From Flavobacteriaceae bacterium UBA3440 (GTDB taxonomy: Bacteria > Bacteroidota > Bacteroidia > Flavobacteriales > Flavobacteriaceae), in NCBI GenBank assembly GCA_002378585.1, contig DFSJ01000134.1, positions 1-6,336 on the forward strand: a stretch of DNA of 6,336 nucleotides, written 5' to 3'. Every line of letters begins with the position of its first letter. Position 1 is the first letter of the stretch. The notes below the pieces were generated by a model, which had not been told where the DNA came from, did not search any database, and worked only from the letters and a program-made list of their open reading frames with translations. Below, piece after piece: positions 1 through 6,169 of the stretch. The translations under genes and the position numbers were made by a program.

Positions 1-1845
1 CAGCATAAATCCGTCGATCCACTGCGCGTACGGGTGGATGTCAAAAGAGGTTTTCCCCGTTTTTTTGGTCCAAGTCAAACTTATTTTGTGGGCTATTTCA
101 GGATTAAACCGAATATCGCCTAGCTCTATACTCGCTGCAGAATGGTGCAGGCCTTCACTGAAGAGTTCGGCGGGATTGGGCGCTCTGCTCGCCCGAGAGA
201 TATTCAGGTATTGTTCCCAGCCGCGGCCTGCATCTCTATGTAGCCCTAAACTTCCCGACCAGGTCGTATAGTTAAGTTGTGGTCGGGTCAGCATTTGCTG
301 GTCTTCTTTCCACACCACCCAATCACTGAAGTCATTCCCGTATTGACGCTGGTCCCAAAAACCGGTTCGGTAGTATTTATATCCTTTGATGGCCTGGTGG
401 TCGAGTCGTACCCCTGTATCGATGATCCATTGATCGCTCAAAGGCTGAGACCCCAATAAATACCCGGCGTACTGTTGGGATTGATAATCGGGAATTAACC
501 GTTTAACCCCAGTTCCGGGATTTGATTCATTGGATTGGTTGCCAACCACCAAACCGTATTCAATGGTCGTCTGTTTTTGGGTTGTGTTTTTAACGTGTAG
601 GTTGGCGTTAAAACTCTGCAAGGTCAAGTCTAGAGCAGGAGTTCCTTTTAGGGATCCTCTGCGCGCATCGAACTCTTTGCGCTGGTTGAATTGGTAGTCG
701 ATTTGACCGGATATCGTACCCCAAATCGCATGGCGATAATACCCGTCAATCCTGGCTAGACCGTGACCTACTGCCTGACGCGGCGCATCGACGACATAAT
801 CAAACTCTCGAATGATCAAAGGTTGTTGCGCACTCAAGGCCCTGAATTGATCCTCTGCCCCAGAAAGGTGGGACGCAGCCAATATACCCAAGTCGCTACC
901 GATCCAAGAACCATAAGCGGAGAATCCAAAGTCAGTTTGTTTCAACCCCCATTGTCCGCTCCAGCTTTTTTGCTCCATAGCGGTGTTGGTCAACAGGTAA
1001 TCGGGCGCCTCAAGGTCTCCTTGTTTTTGGAATCCCGCGGTCATGCTAGAGAACCACCCACTAGCGCGGCTCCGGTTGAGTTGAACACTGCTTTGATACC
1101 CCCGTCCATTGTCTTGGAAAGACGTTTGGACTTTGCCCCACAAGGTATCTTGGTGTACGGGACGCGTAGATTGAGCGATCACCACCCCGCCCAATGCGTC
1201 ACCGGAGTACCTCAAGGCCTGTGCCCCCTTGACTACAGTGACTGCAGATAACGCACTCAAGTCGACCATAGGGGCGTGTTCCGCGCCCCATTCCTGATCT
1301 TGAATACGCACTCCGTTGAGCATCATGGCTACCCGAGAGCTGTGCAGTCCGTGGATGATGGGTTTGACTACATTGTTGCCCGTTTTAAGACTGCTCACAC
1401 CACTTATCTGGCTGATCAAGTCACCGATGCTACCTCCTTGGGCCCGTTCGATCTGTGCGCCTTGAATTTTTTGTGCACTGTTGCCCGCATTAGGGTCTTG
1501 GAGCACGGATGCTTGCACCATCACTTCGTCCAACAGGTGGATGTGGTGCTCTATAAAGAACTCCTGTGCTCGATTTTGGGTCAGGTCAACAGCGGCCTCT
1601 AAGGGCTCACAAAACGGGTGGATGATGCGCACTCGGTATTTTCCTGGGACAATATCTACCATCAAGAACCGACCCTCAAGATCGGTTATCGCCGTCTTGT
1701 CGGTGCCGAGTAACTGCACGGCAGCTCCAGACATGGGGTTTTGGTCCGTCAGGTCCAAAACCCTGCCCTTTAGGGAGTGGTAGGTCGATTGACTGTAGCC
1801 CCACAGGCTAATGCCTAGGGCGCAGAAAAAAAAGAAGATTCGCAT
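1..1845 (-). CDS. TonB-dependent outer-membrane receptor, probable metal (zinc/copper-type) receptor, partial at the left edge
   Basis: The minus-strand frame is open from the ATG at 1845 to the window edge: 615 codons, no stop, C-terminus missing. Residues 1-20 are a signal peptide (MRIFFFFCALGISLWGYSQS). Residues about 25-100 form a carboxypeptidase-regulatory-like beta-sandwich (KGRVLDLTDQNPMSGAAVQL, then a D-EGRF and PGKYRV pattern). LLDEVMVQAS (about 104-113) resembles a TonB-box region. The plug follows (about 120-225), with IIHGLHSSRV, LNGVRIQDQEWGAEHAPMVD and VVKGAQALRYSGDALGGVV. Later residues are barrel-like, including SRASRAPNPAELFSEGLHHS at 551-570. The HAPMVD-LSA and ELFSEGLHHSA patterns recall ZnuD-like metal receptors, and the His/Cys-rich gene just upstream supports that. 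Substrate is inference; receptor identity is firm. Family members usually run to about 750-800 residues, so roughly 150-200 are probably missing. No Shine-Dalgarno precedes the start. It acts in the outer membrane, powered by TonB-ExbB-ExbD. Confidence 0.93.
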   Translation of the reverse strand, partial: MRIFFFFCALGISLWGYSQSTYHSLKGRVLDLTDQNPMSGAAVQLLGTDKTAITDLEGRFLMVDIVPGKYRVRIIHPFCEPLEAAVDLTQNRAQEFFIEHHIHLLDEVMVQASVLQDPNAGNSAQKIQGAQIERAQGGSIGDLISQISGVSSLKTGNNVVKPIIHGLHSSRVAMMLNGVRIQDQEWGAEHAPMVDLSALSAVTVVKGAQALRYSGDALGGVVIAQSTRPVHQDTLWGKVQTSFQDNGRGYQSSVQLNRSRASGWFSSMTAGFQKQGDLEAPDYLLTNTAMEQKSWSGQWGLKQTDFGFSAYGSWIGSDLGILAASHLSGAEDQFRALSAQQPLIIREFDYVVDAPRQAVGHGLARIDGYYRHAIWGTISGQIDYQFNQRKEFDARRGSLKGTPALDLTLQSFNANLHVKNTTQKQTTIEYGLVVGNQSNESNPGTGVKRLIPDYQSQQYAGYLLGSQPLSDQWIIDTGVRLDHQAIKGYKYYRTGFWDQRQYGNDFSDWVVWKEDQQMLTRPQLNYTTWSGSLGLHRDAGRGWEQYLNISRASRAPNPAELFSEGLHHSAASIELGDIRFNPEIAHKISLTWTKKTGKTSFDIHPYAQWIDGFML

Positions 1846-1877
1846 AGCGCTTTGATTGATCAATAATTCAGTGAAGA

Positions 1878-2207
1878 CTAGATCAAGCCCGAAGGGGGCG
1901 CGCGCAATGGATTTTTAGGTTGGTAAAAAGAAGCCTCATAGGGCTTGAAAAAACAGCTTTTTTCACGGGTCACCCCAGGGATCCAAAGTTGAAATACCAA
2001 AGGGGATTCAAGCTGCATGGGCGCCAAGCGCATATGGTGAACCCAACACTTGGGTTTGGCTTGGTGAAAATGGTGGTCTGCCTGTTCGCATTTGACTTCG
2101 TGCTTAGCTTCAAAGCCATGGTGCCATTGTACCACCATGGGGGTCAAAAAGATCCCCAGCAGCAGCAAAGCACTGACTAGTCGAGCGAGCGAAACAGTTA
2201 GGCGCAT
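1878..2207 (-). CDS. Small His/Cys-rich exported or membrane-anchored protein linked to the TonB receptor
   Basis: This 109-residue protein has a basic start and a hydrophobic segment at about 8-27 (LVSALLLLGIFLTPMVV), which acts as a signal peptide or membrane anchor. A metal-ligand-rich stretch follows: H29, H30, H36, C40, H45, H46, H48, C54, H57 and H58. The C-terminus ends in LRAPPSGLI. Small proteins of this layout (leader, C-x-HHxH-x-C cluster, LRxPP-like tail) often precede TonB receptors in Bacteroidota and recall the DUF2946-like proteins beside copper receptors in Proteobacteria. That family link is from memory and not tested. It lies 27 bases after the CDGSH gene and 32 bases before the receptor gene, all on one strand, so an operon is likely. 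A role in periplasmic metal binding or delivery is inference. The start is the first ATG of the frame and sits directly before the leader. An opposite-strand frame over the same bases (1920-2180) has no recognisable features. Confidence 0.8.
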   Translation of the reverse strand: MRLTVSLARLVSALLLLGIFLTPMVVQWHHGFEAKHEVKCEQADHHFHQAKPKCWVHHMRLAPMQLESPLVFQLWIPGVTREKSCFFKPYEASFYQPKNPLRAPPSGLI

Positions 2208-2234
2208 TCTTTAAAGATACGAAATTTTGAGCAT

Positions 2235-2399
2235 TTAGCCGTTGTGGGCTCCGTTGCAAAATGGCGGAGTTCCCGTTTTTCCACAACCGCAAAGCGTAAA
2301 TCGAGGTCCGTGTTCTATTTCTGTCCCGTGCTCATCGGTGAGCGTCACAGTTCCTTTAACGACGATCTGTCCATTGGATTTTCTGATGATTTCTGTCAT
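2235..2399 (-). CDS. Very short CDGSH-type iron-sulfur domain protein
   Basis: A 54-residue protein runs from the ATG at 2399 to the TAA at 2235-2237. The N-terminal half forms short beta-strand-like segments (IIRKSNGQIVVKGTVTL, then TDEHGTEI). The C-terminal half carries CGCGKTGTPPFCNGAH, which fits the CDGSH signature C-x-C-x2-S/T-x3-P-x-C-D-G-A/S-H. The putative [2Fe-2S] ligands are C37, C39, C48 and H52 (3 Cys + 1 His, as in mitoNEET-type domains). The usual Asp after the third Cys is Asn (N49). The protein stops two residues after the ligand His, where bacterial relatives often continue with a few more residues. It has no leader, so it is likely cytoplasmic. Its function (redox, or Fe-S sensing or transfer) is unknown in this context. 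It is the first gene of the minus-strand cluster with the His/Cys-rich protein and the receptor. No Shine-Dalgarno is seen. The overlapping plus-strand frames look like shadows. Confidence 0.82.
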   Translation of the reverse strand: MTEIIRKSNGQIVVKGTVTLTDEHGTEIEHGPRFTLCGCGKTGTPPFCNGAHNG

Positions 2400-2406
2400 G
2401 ACATTT

Positions 2407-2438
2407 TTTGGTTACTCAATGAAAAATAGATACTTTAA
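2407..2438 (+). promoter_or_regulatory. Candidate Bacteroidota-type promoter for the sugar operon
   Basis: TTTG (2407-2410) is followed after exactly 20 bases by TACTTTAA (2431-2438). The Bacteroidota housekeeping consensus is TTTG, 19-21 bases, TAnnTTTG. The -33 element matches fully; the -7 element matches 4 of 6 defined bases. Transcription would begin near 2445, leaving a leader of about 30 bases before the ATG at 2477. For the opposite direction, TATTTTTC (complement of 2421-2428) matches 5 of 6 defined -7 bases, but no well-spaced -33 element is present (nearest TTG is 23 bases away). The two divergent clusters therefore probably share this short region. Promoter calls by eye in AT-rich sequence are weak. 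Confidence 0.33.
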
Positions 2439-2476
2439 GGGTCAAATCACCCAAGCGGTAGCAATATACTACAAAG

Positions 2477-4195
2477 ATGCAAATCATTGACCAATCAAAA
2501 ACTTATGACGTGGTTATTGTCGGCTCTGGAGCCGGCGGAGGAATGGCCACCAAAGTGCTCTCTGAATCGGGACTAAACGTGGCTGTCGTAGAAGCAGGCC
2601 CCTATTTTGATCCAGCAGATCCAGCCCAACAAACCCAATTTAAATGGCCGTATGAATCGCCCCGACGCGGGGCTAGCACCCAGCGGGCTTTTGGGGATTT
2701 TGACGCCTTGTACGGGGGCTGGGAAATAGAAGGAGAGCCGTACACCCAAGTGGGCGACACCAAATTTGACTGGTTTCGCGCGCGAATGATGGGGGGGAGA
2801 ACCAACCACTGGGGCCGGATCTCACTGCGTTTTGGCCCAGAGGATTTTAAGTCCAAAAATAAAGATGGCCTGGGTGAAAATTGGCCCATCAGCTACGAGG
2901 ATATCAAGCCTTATTACGACAAGGTCGACAAACTGATCGGTATTTTTGGCACCAAAGAGGGCTTGCACAACGAGCCTGATGGATTCTTTTTACCACCGCC
3001 CAAACCGCGTTTACACGAATTGTACTACAAAATGGGAGCGGAAAAAACAGGGGTGAAGGTTATTCCCTCCAGAATGTCCATTGTCACTAAGCGCATCAAC
3101 CAGGAACGAGGGGTCTGTTATTACTGCAATCAATGCAGTCGATCCTGCCAGATTTACGCGGATTTTTCCTCGAGTTCGTGTTTGGTGATCCCCGCCCACA
3201 AAAATACAGGTCGGGTGGACTTGTACATGAACGCCATGGTTCGCGAGGTGACCACTGACGATGAAGGGCGGGCCACAGGTGTGCTGTACGTCAATAAGGA
3301 GGACCGACAAGAATACCGCATTAAAGCTAAAGTGGTCGTGCTGGCTGCGTCTGCCTGTAGTTCAGCGCGTATCTTATTGAATTCAAAAAGCCCACAACAC
3401 CCCAATGGATTGGGAAATTCCAGCGATACGGTGGGTCGATATTTGCACGATTCTACCGGGGCTGACCGCATGGGTTTTGTCCCTAAGTTGATGAATCGAA
3501 AAATATATAACGAGGATGGTGTCGGAGGATTACACCTGTATTCGCCTTGGTGGTTGGACAACAAAAAGCTCGATTTCCCCAGGGGTTATCACATCGAAGT
3601 GTGGGGTGGATTGGGTATGCCTTCCTATGGTTTTGGCTTTAACCACAACTACCTCAACGAGTATTTGGGGCTGCCTGTGGGTGGATATGGGCCGAAAATC
3701 CGCGAAGAGGTCCGTCAGTATTACGGGGCTGTAGTGGGGATGTCAGGTCGTGGCGAATCCATCGCACTTCGCGATAATTACTGCGAAATTGACCCCAATG
3801 TGGTCGATGAGTTTGGTATTCCTGTGTTGCGTTTCCACTACAAATGGAGCGATCACGAACGCAAGCAAGCCAAACACATGCACGATACCTTTGAACAGAT
3901 TATCGAAAATATGGGGGGCGTAGTCTTGGGACAAAAACCAGGTGCTGACCAAAACTATGGATTACACACCCCTGGGCGCATCATCCACGAGGTAGGAACT
4001 ACCCGAATGGGGGATGACCCCAAAACCTCAGTGGTCAACCGATTCGAGCAGATGCACGAGGTCGACAACGTGTTTATTGTCGACGGTGGTCCGTTTGTGT
4101 CTCAAGCGGATAAAAACCCGACCTGGACCATATTGGCCTTGGCTTGGCGCACCTCAGACTATATTGTGGAAGCATTAAAAAAACAAAACATCTAA
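2477..4195 (+). CDS. GMC-family FAD-dependent sugar/glucoside dehydrogenase, large subunit, with a putative Fe-S motif
   Basis: This 572-residue protein is a GMC oxidoreductase. The N-terminal Rossmann segment is YDVVIVGSGAGGGMA (G16, G18, G21) with E39 in VVEAG binding the ADP ribose. MMGGRTNHWGR (104-114) is the GMC loop near the flavin. C214, C217, C220 and C224 (CYYCNQCSRSC) form a C-x2-C-x2-C-x3-C cluster like a ferredoxin site; related FAD glucose and fructose dehydrogenases carry a [3Fe-4S] cluster in this region. The C-terminal GMC domain has HEVGTTRMG with catalytic H504, VDGGPFVSQADKNPTWT with partner N547, and the usual final helix. It has no leader of its own. The next gene, 3 bases downstream, encodes a subunit 3-type partner with a Tat-like signal, so periplasmic export as a complex is likely. 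By context (transporter and trehalase in the same operon) it may oxidise trehalose or another glucoside, for example at C3. The substrate is inferred; dehydrogenase rather than oxidase activity is likely from the subunit and cysteine cluster. Confidence 0.93.
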   Translation: MQIIDQSKTYDVVIVGSGAGGGMATKVLSESGLNVAVVEAGPYFDPADPAQQTQFKWPYESPRRGASTQRAFGDFDALYGGWEIEGEPYTQVGDTKFDWFRARMMGGRTNHWGRISLRFGPEDFKSKNKDGLGENWPISYEDIKPYYDKVDKLIGIFGTKEGLHNEPDGFFLPPPKPRLHELYYKMGAEKTGVKVIPSRMSIVTKRINQERGVCYYCNQCSRSCQIYADFSSSSCLVIPAHKNTGRVDLYMNAMVREVTTDDEGRATGVLYVNKEDRQEYRIKAKVVVLAASACSSARILLNSKSPQHPNGLGNSSDTVGRYLHDSTGADRMGFVPKLMNRKIYNEDGVGGLHLYSPWWLDNKKLDFPRGYHIEVWGGLGMPSYGFGFNHNYLNEYLGLPVGGYGPKIREEVRQYYGAVVGMSGRGESIALRDNYCEIDPNVVDEFGIPVLRFHYKWSDHERKQAKHMHDTFEQIIENMGGVVLGQKPGADQNYGLHTPGRIIHEVGTTRMGDDPKTSVVNRFEQMHEVDNVFIVDGGPFVSQADKNPTWTILALAWRTSDYIVEALKKQNI

Positions 4196-4198
4196 GCC

Positions 4199-4900
4199 AT
4201 GGATAGAAGACAGAGCATACAATCCCTATTGATGGGTTCAGCTATGGTGGGCGCCCTGGCCCTCGAATCCTGTGTGGGGGGCGATAAAGAGGCGTTGGCC
4301 CAAAAGGTATGGGACCACCAATACGGAAGAACGCCCAAAGAAATGGAACACGACAGCCGCTTACTCGCTGAGGTGTTTTTTAATGAACACGAACAAAAAA
4401 CCATTCATCGACTTGCTCATTTGATCATGCCTGCCAACGAGCACGGAGATATAGACCAAGCGGGTACCCTCGAGTTTATCGAGTTTATGGTCAAGGAATA
4501 CCCCGGTTTTCAGTCCCCGCTGCGCGGAGGTTTGATGGGGCTAGACCACAGGTGTCGCAAAGAGTACGGGACTCCCTTTATTTCCCTGACCGAGGACCAA
4601 CAACACGAGGTGTTGACCTCCATCGCATACCCAGATCCAGAGGCTCAGGTACAGCGGCAAGAGGTTTCATTTTTTGCGACGCTGCGCAACTTAGTGGTCA
4701 CGAGCTACTACACTTCAGCGGTGGGCATTGCAGAGCTGGGATACCAAGGGAACCAGCCCAATGTATGGGACGGCGTTCCTCAAGAAGTCCTCGAGGAACA
4801 CGGACTTTCTTATCCAGAAGCCTGGATGCCCCATTTTTTGGATGTAACCAAGCGGAACACCCAGGCAGAGTGGGATGATGAAGGTAATTTGATCACCTAG
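4199..4900 (+). CDS. Gluconate 2-dehydrogenase subunit 3-family protein (small subunit of the GMC dehydrogenase)
   Basis: This 233-residue protein begins MDRRQSIQSLLMGSAMVGAL, a twin-arginine pair (R3, R4) followed by a hydrophobic stretch and LESC at 22-25, which could be a lipobox with C25 as the lipidated residue. The body (about 55-200) has features of gluconate 2-dehydrogenase subunit 3 (PF13618): FFNEHEQKTIHRLAHLIMPA near the start, a central FIEFMVKEY segment, and a FFATLRNLVVTSYYTSAVGI helix. In this family the small subunit supports folding of the GMC flavoprotein and carries the Tat signal that brings it across the membrane. It starts 3 bases after the GMC stop, so the two are almost certainly co-translated. 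The twin-arginine motif is not a perfect S-R-R-x-F-L-K, and the lipobox has Glu at -2, so lipoprotein anchoring is less certain than export. A plus-strand frame inside it (4552-4878) is a shadow. Confidence 0.9.
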   Translation: MDRRQSIQSLLMGSAMVGALALESCVGGDKEALAQKVWDHQYGRTPKEMEHDSRLLAEVFFNEHEQKTIHRLAHLIMPANEHGDIDQAGTLEFIEFMVKEYPGFQSPLRGGLMGLDHRCRKEYGTPFISLTEDQQHEVLTSIAYPDPEAQVQRQEVSFFATLRNLVVTSYYTSAVGIAELGYQGNQPNVWDGVPQEVLEEHGLSYPEAWMPHFLDVTKRNTQAEWDDEGNLIT

Positions 4901-4905
4901 CCGAG

Positions 4906-4919
4906 TTAGGTCAACCTAA
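4906..4919. repeat. Short palindrome TTAGGT-CA-ACCTAA in the gap before the transporter gene
   Basis: Perfect 6-base arms flank a 2-base centre, starting 5 bases after the stop of the subunit 3 gene. The preceding bases contain ACCTA at 4895-4899, so the first arm can alternatively pair with that copy (ACCTA ... TAGGT, 7-base spacer). This could be a regulator-binding half-site pair or a weak RNA hairpin within the operon. No T-run follows, so it is not a rho-independent terminator. The palindrome is directly visible; any function is speculative. Confidence 0.4.
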
Positions 4920-4944
4920 ATGTTAAACGATAGTATCCTTTTCA

Positions 4945-6168
4945 ATGAACAACCAAGCTTTTAAGGCAGCGCTATTCATCAACTATTTTGTGTTTGCCAT
5001 CCTGCTCAATTCTGTGGGCATTGTAATTCTCAAGTCTCAAAATGTATACGGGGTGGATGAGGTGGCTGCGAGCACCTTGGAATTGTTTAAGGACATGCCC
5101 ATCGCGATTGTCTCTTTTCTGGTGGCTTCTTTTCTTCCTCGAATCGGCTATAAAAAAGCCATGTTGTTCTCTTTGGGTTTGGTAACGCTTGCCTGTTTGG
5201 GCATGTATTTTGGCAATTCTTTTTGGTGGGCCAAGGCCTTGTTTGCCGCAGTAGGCGCTTCTTTTGCCTTGATTAAGGTGTCGGTTTATGCCAGTATTGG
5301 GTTGGTGACCGCCAACCAACAAGAGCACAATGCCTTGATGAGCAACATAGAGGGGGTGTTTATGTTTGGGATTGCCCTGGCTTATTTTTTATTCCCCGCT
5401 TTTAACACCGGTTCAGATCCGGATTCCTGGTTGCGTGTGTATTGGGTGTTGGCAGGTTTGTCTGCTCTTTCTTTTGTGTTTTTATGGCGGGCTCCATTTG
5501 CCTCAACAGCGGTAGCATCGAGTGATTCCGCTGGGTTGGGGGAGGACTTTGCCGCCATGTTTCGTCTGTTGGTGAAGCCTTTGGTGCTTGTTTTTGTGGT
5601 CTCGGCTTTTTTATTTGTGATGATTGAACAAGGGATCATGACTTGGTTGCCGACGTTTAATGACCGAGTGTTGGCGCTTCCTGAAAATCTGGCGATCATG
5701 ATGGCGAGTATTTTGGCCGTTTCCCTAGGTGTGGGGCGCATAGCTGCGGGTGTGTTGACCCGCTATATTTCGTGGTTTTGGGTGCTTCTGGGTTGCTTGG
5801 CTGCGGCAATGGCAATGGTCTATTGGGTGCTGCCCATGGCCGTAGCGTCAAAGATTGACGGGGTGACTACCCTAAGCGATATTCCCTTATTGGGCTATGC
5901 TTTTCCCATAGTTGGATTGTTTATTGCGCCGATTTATCCTTTGTTAAATTCCGTGGTATTGAGTGCGTTACCCAAACACAGCCACAGTGCTATGTCGGGT
6001 TTGATCATTATTTTTTCTGCCGTTGGAGGTACCTTAGGATCTCGGTTAATCGGACTTTTGTTTAAACACGTAGGGGCCTCTGAAGCTTTTAGCTATACCT
6101 TGTTGCCCATGGCTTTATTGCTCGGTGCATTGGTCTTGTTGCGCCGATGGACCCAAGAAAATATCTAG
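4945..6168 (+). CDS. Major facilitator superfamily transporter, probable sugar importer
   Basis: The 407-residue protein is strongly hydrophobic and shows about 12 transmembrane segments in two groups of six. The first six span about residues 7-180. A loop of about 25-30 residues at 182-209 (containing TAVASSDSAGLGED) separates them from the second six, which run to about 400. The MFS loop between helices 2 and 3 reads FLPRIGYKKAM, a degenerate form of the G-x3-D-R/K-x-G-R/K-R/K motif. The equivalent loop in the second half contains GVGRIAAGVLTRY. Length (about 400) and topology fit the family. It follows the subunit 3 gene by 44 bases and precedes the trehalase gene by 1 base, so import of trehalose or its keto derivative is the contextual guess. 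The family covers many substrates. The ATG at 4945 is used because the hydrophobic first helix begins at once after MNNQAFK. No Shine-Dalgarno is seen. Confidence 0.87.
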   Translation: MNNQAFKAALFINYFVFAILLNSVGIVILKSQNVYGVDEVAASTLELFKDMPIAIVSFLVASFLPRIGYKKAMLFSLGLVTLACLGMYFGNSFWWAKALFAAVGASFALIKVSVYASIGLVTANQQEHNALMSNIEGVFMFGIALAYFLFPAFNTGSDPDSWLRVYWVLAGLSALSFVFLWRAPFASTAVASSDSAGLGEDFAAMFRLLVKPLVLVFVVSAFLFVMIEQGIMTWLPTFNDRVLALPENLAIMMASILAVSLGVGRIAAGVLTRYISWFWVLLGCLAAAMAMVYWVLPMAVASKIDGVTTLSDIPLLGYAFPIVGLFIAPIYPLLNSVVLSALPKHSHSAMSGLIIIFSAVGGTLGSRLIGLLFKHVGASEAFSYTLLPMALLLGALVLLRRWTQENI

Positions 6169-6169
6169 T

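Noticed and set aside
763..1783. Several plus-strand open frames (763-1251, 1276-1602, 1481-1783) inside the receptor region
   Set aside because: They lie opposite a continuous 615-codon receptor frame with clear domains, and their translations show no recognisable motif.
1826..1833. Run of eight A (eight T on the coding strand) in the receptor's signal peptide, as a phase-variation tract
   Set aside because: The run is short for frequent slippage, encodes an ordinary Phe-rich leader, and the frame is intact.
1855..1864. Palindrome ATTGATCAAT just upstream of the receptor start
   Set aside because: Ten AT-rich bases with a GATC core occur often by chance, and the site lies inside a likely operon with no second copy nearby.
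2110..2292. Minus-strand frame of 60 codons overlapping the CDGSH and His/Cys-rich genes
   Set aside because: It overlaps both supported genes in another frame and has no leader or motif.
2242..2490. Plus-strand open frames of 82 and 61 codons (2242-2490, 2244-2429)
   Set aside because: They lie opposite the CDGSH gene, whose metal-ligand signature is clear, and one runs into the GMC start. No motif supports either.
2791..2797. Run of seven G in the GMC gene, as a possible sequencing or frameshift problem
   Set aside because: The frame on both sides gives the conserved MMGGRTNHWG motif, so no frameshift is present.
4920..4964. 14-codon open frame (MLNDSILFNEQPSF) overlapping the start of the transporter gene, as a possible leader peptide
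   Set aside because: Very short, with no amino-acid bias or attenuator-like hairpins; expected by chance.
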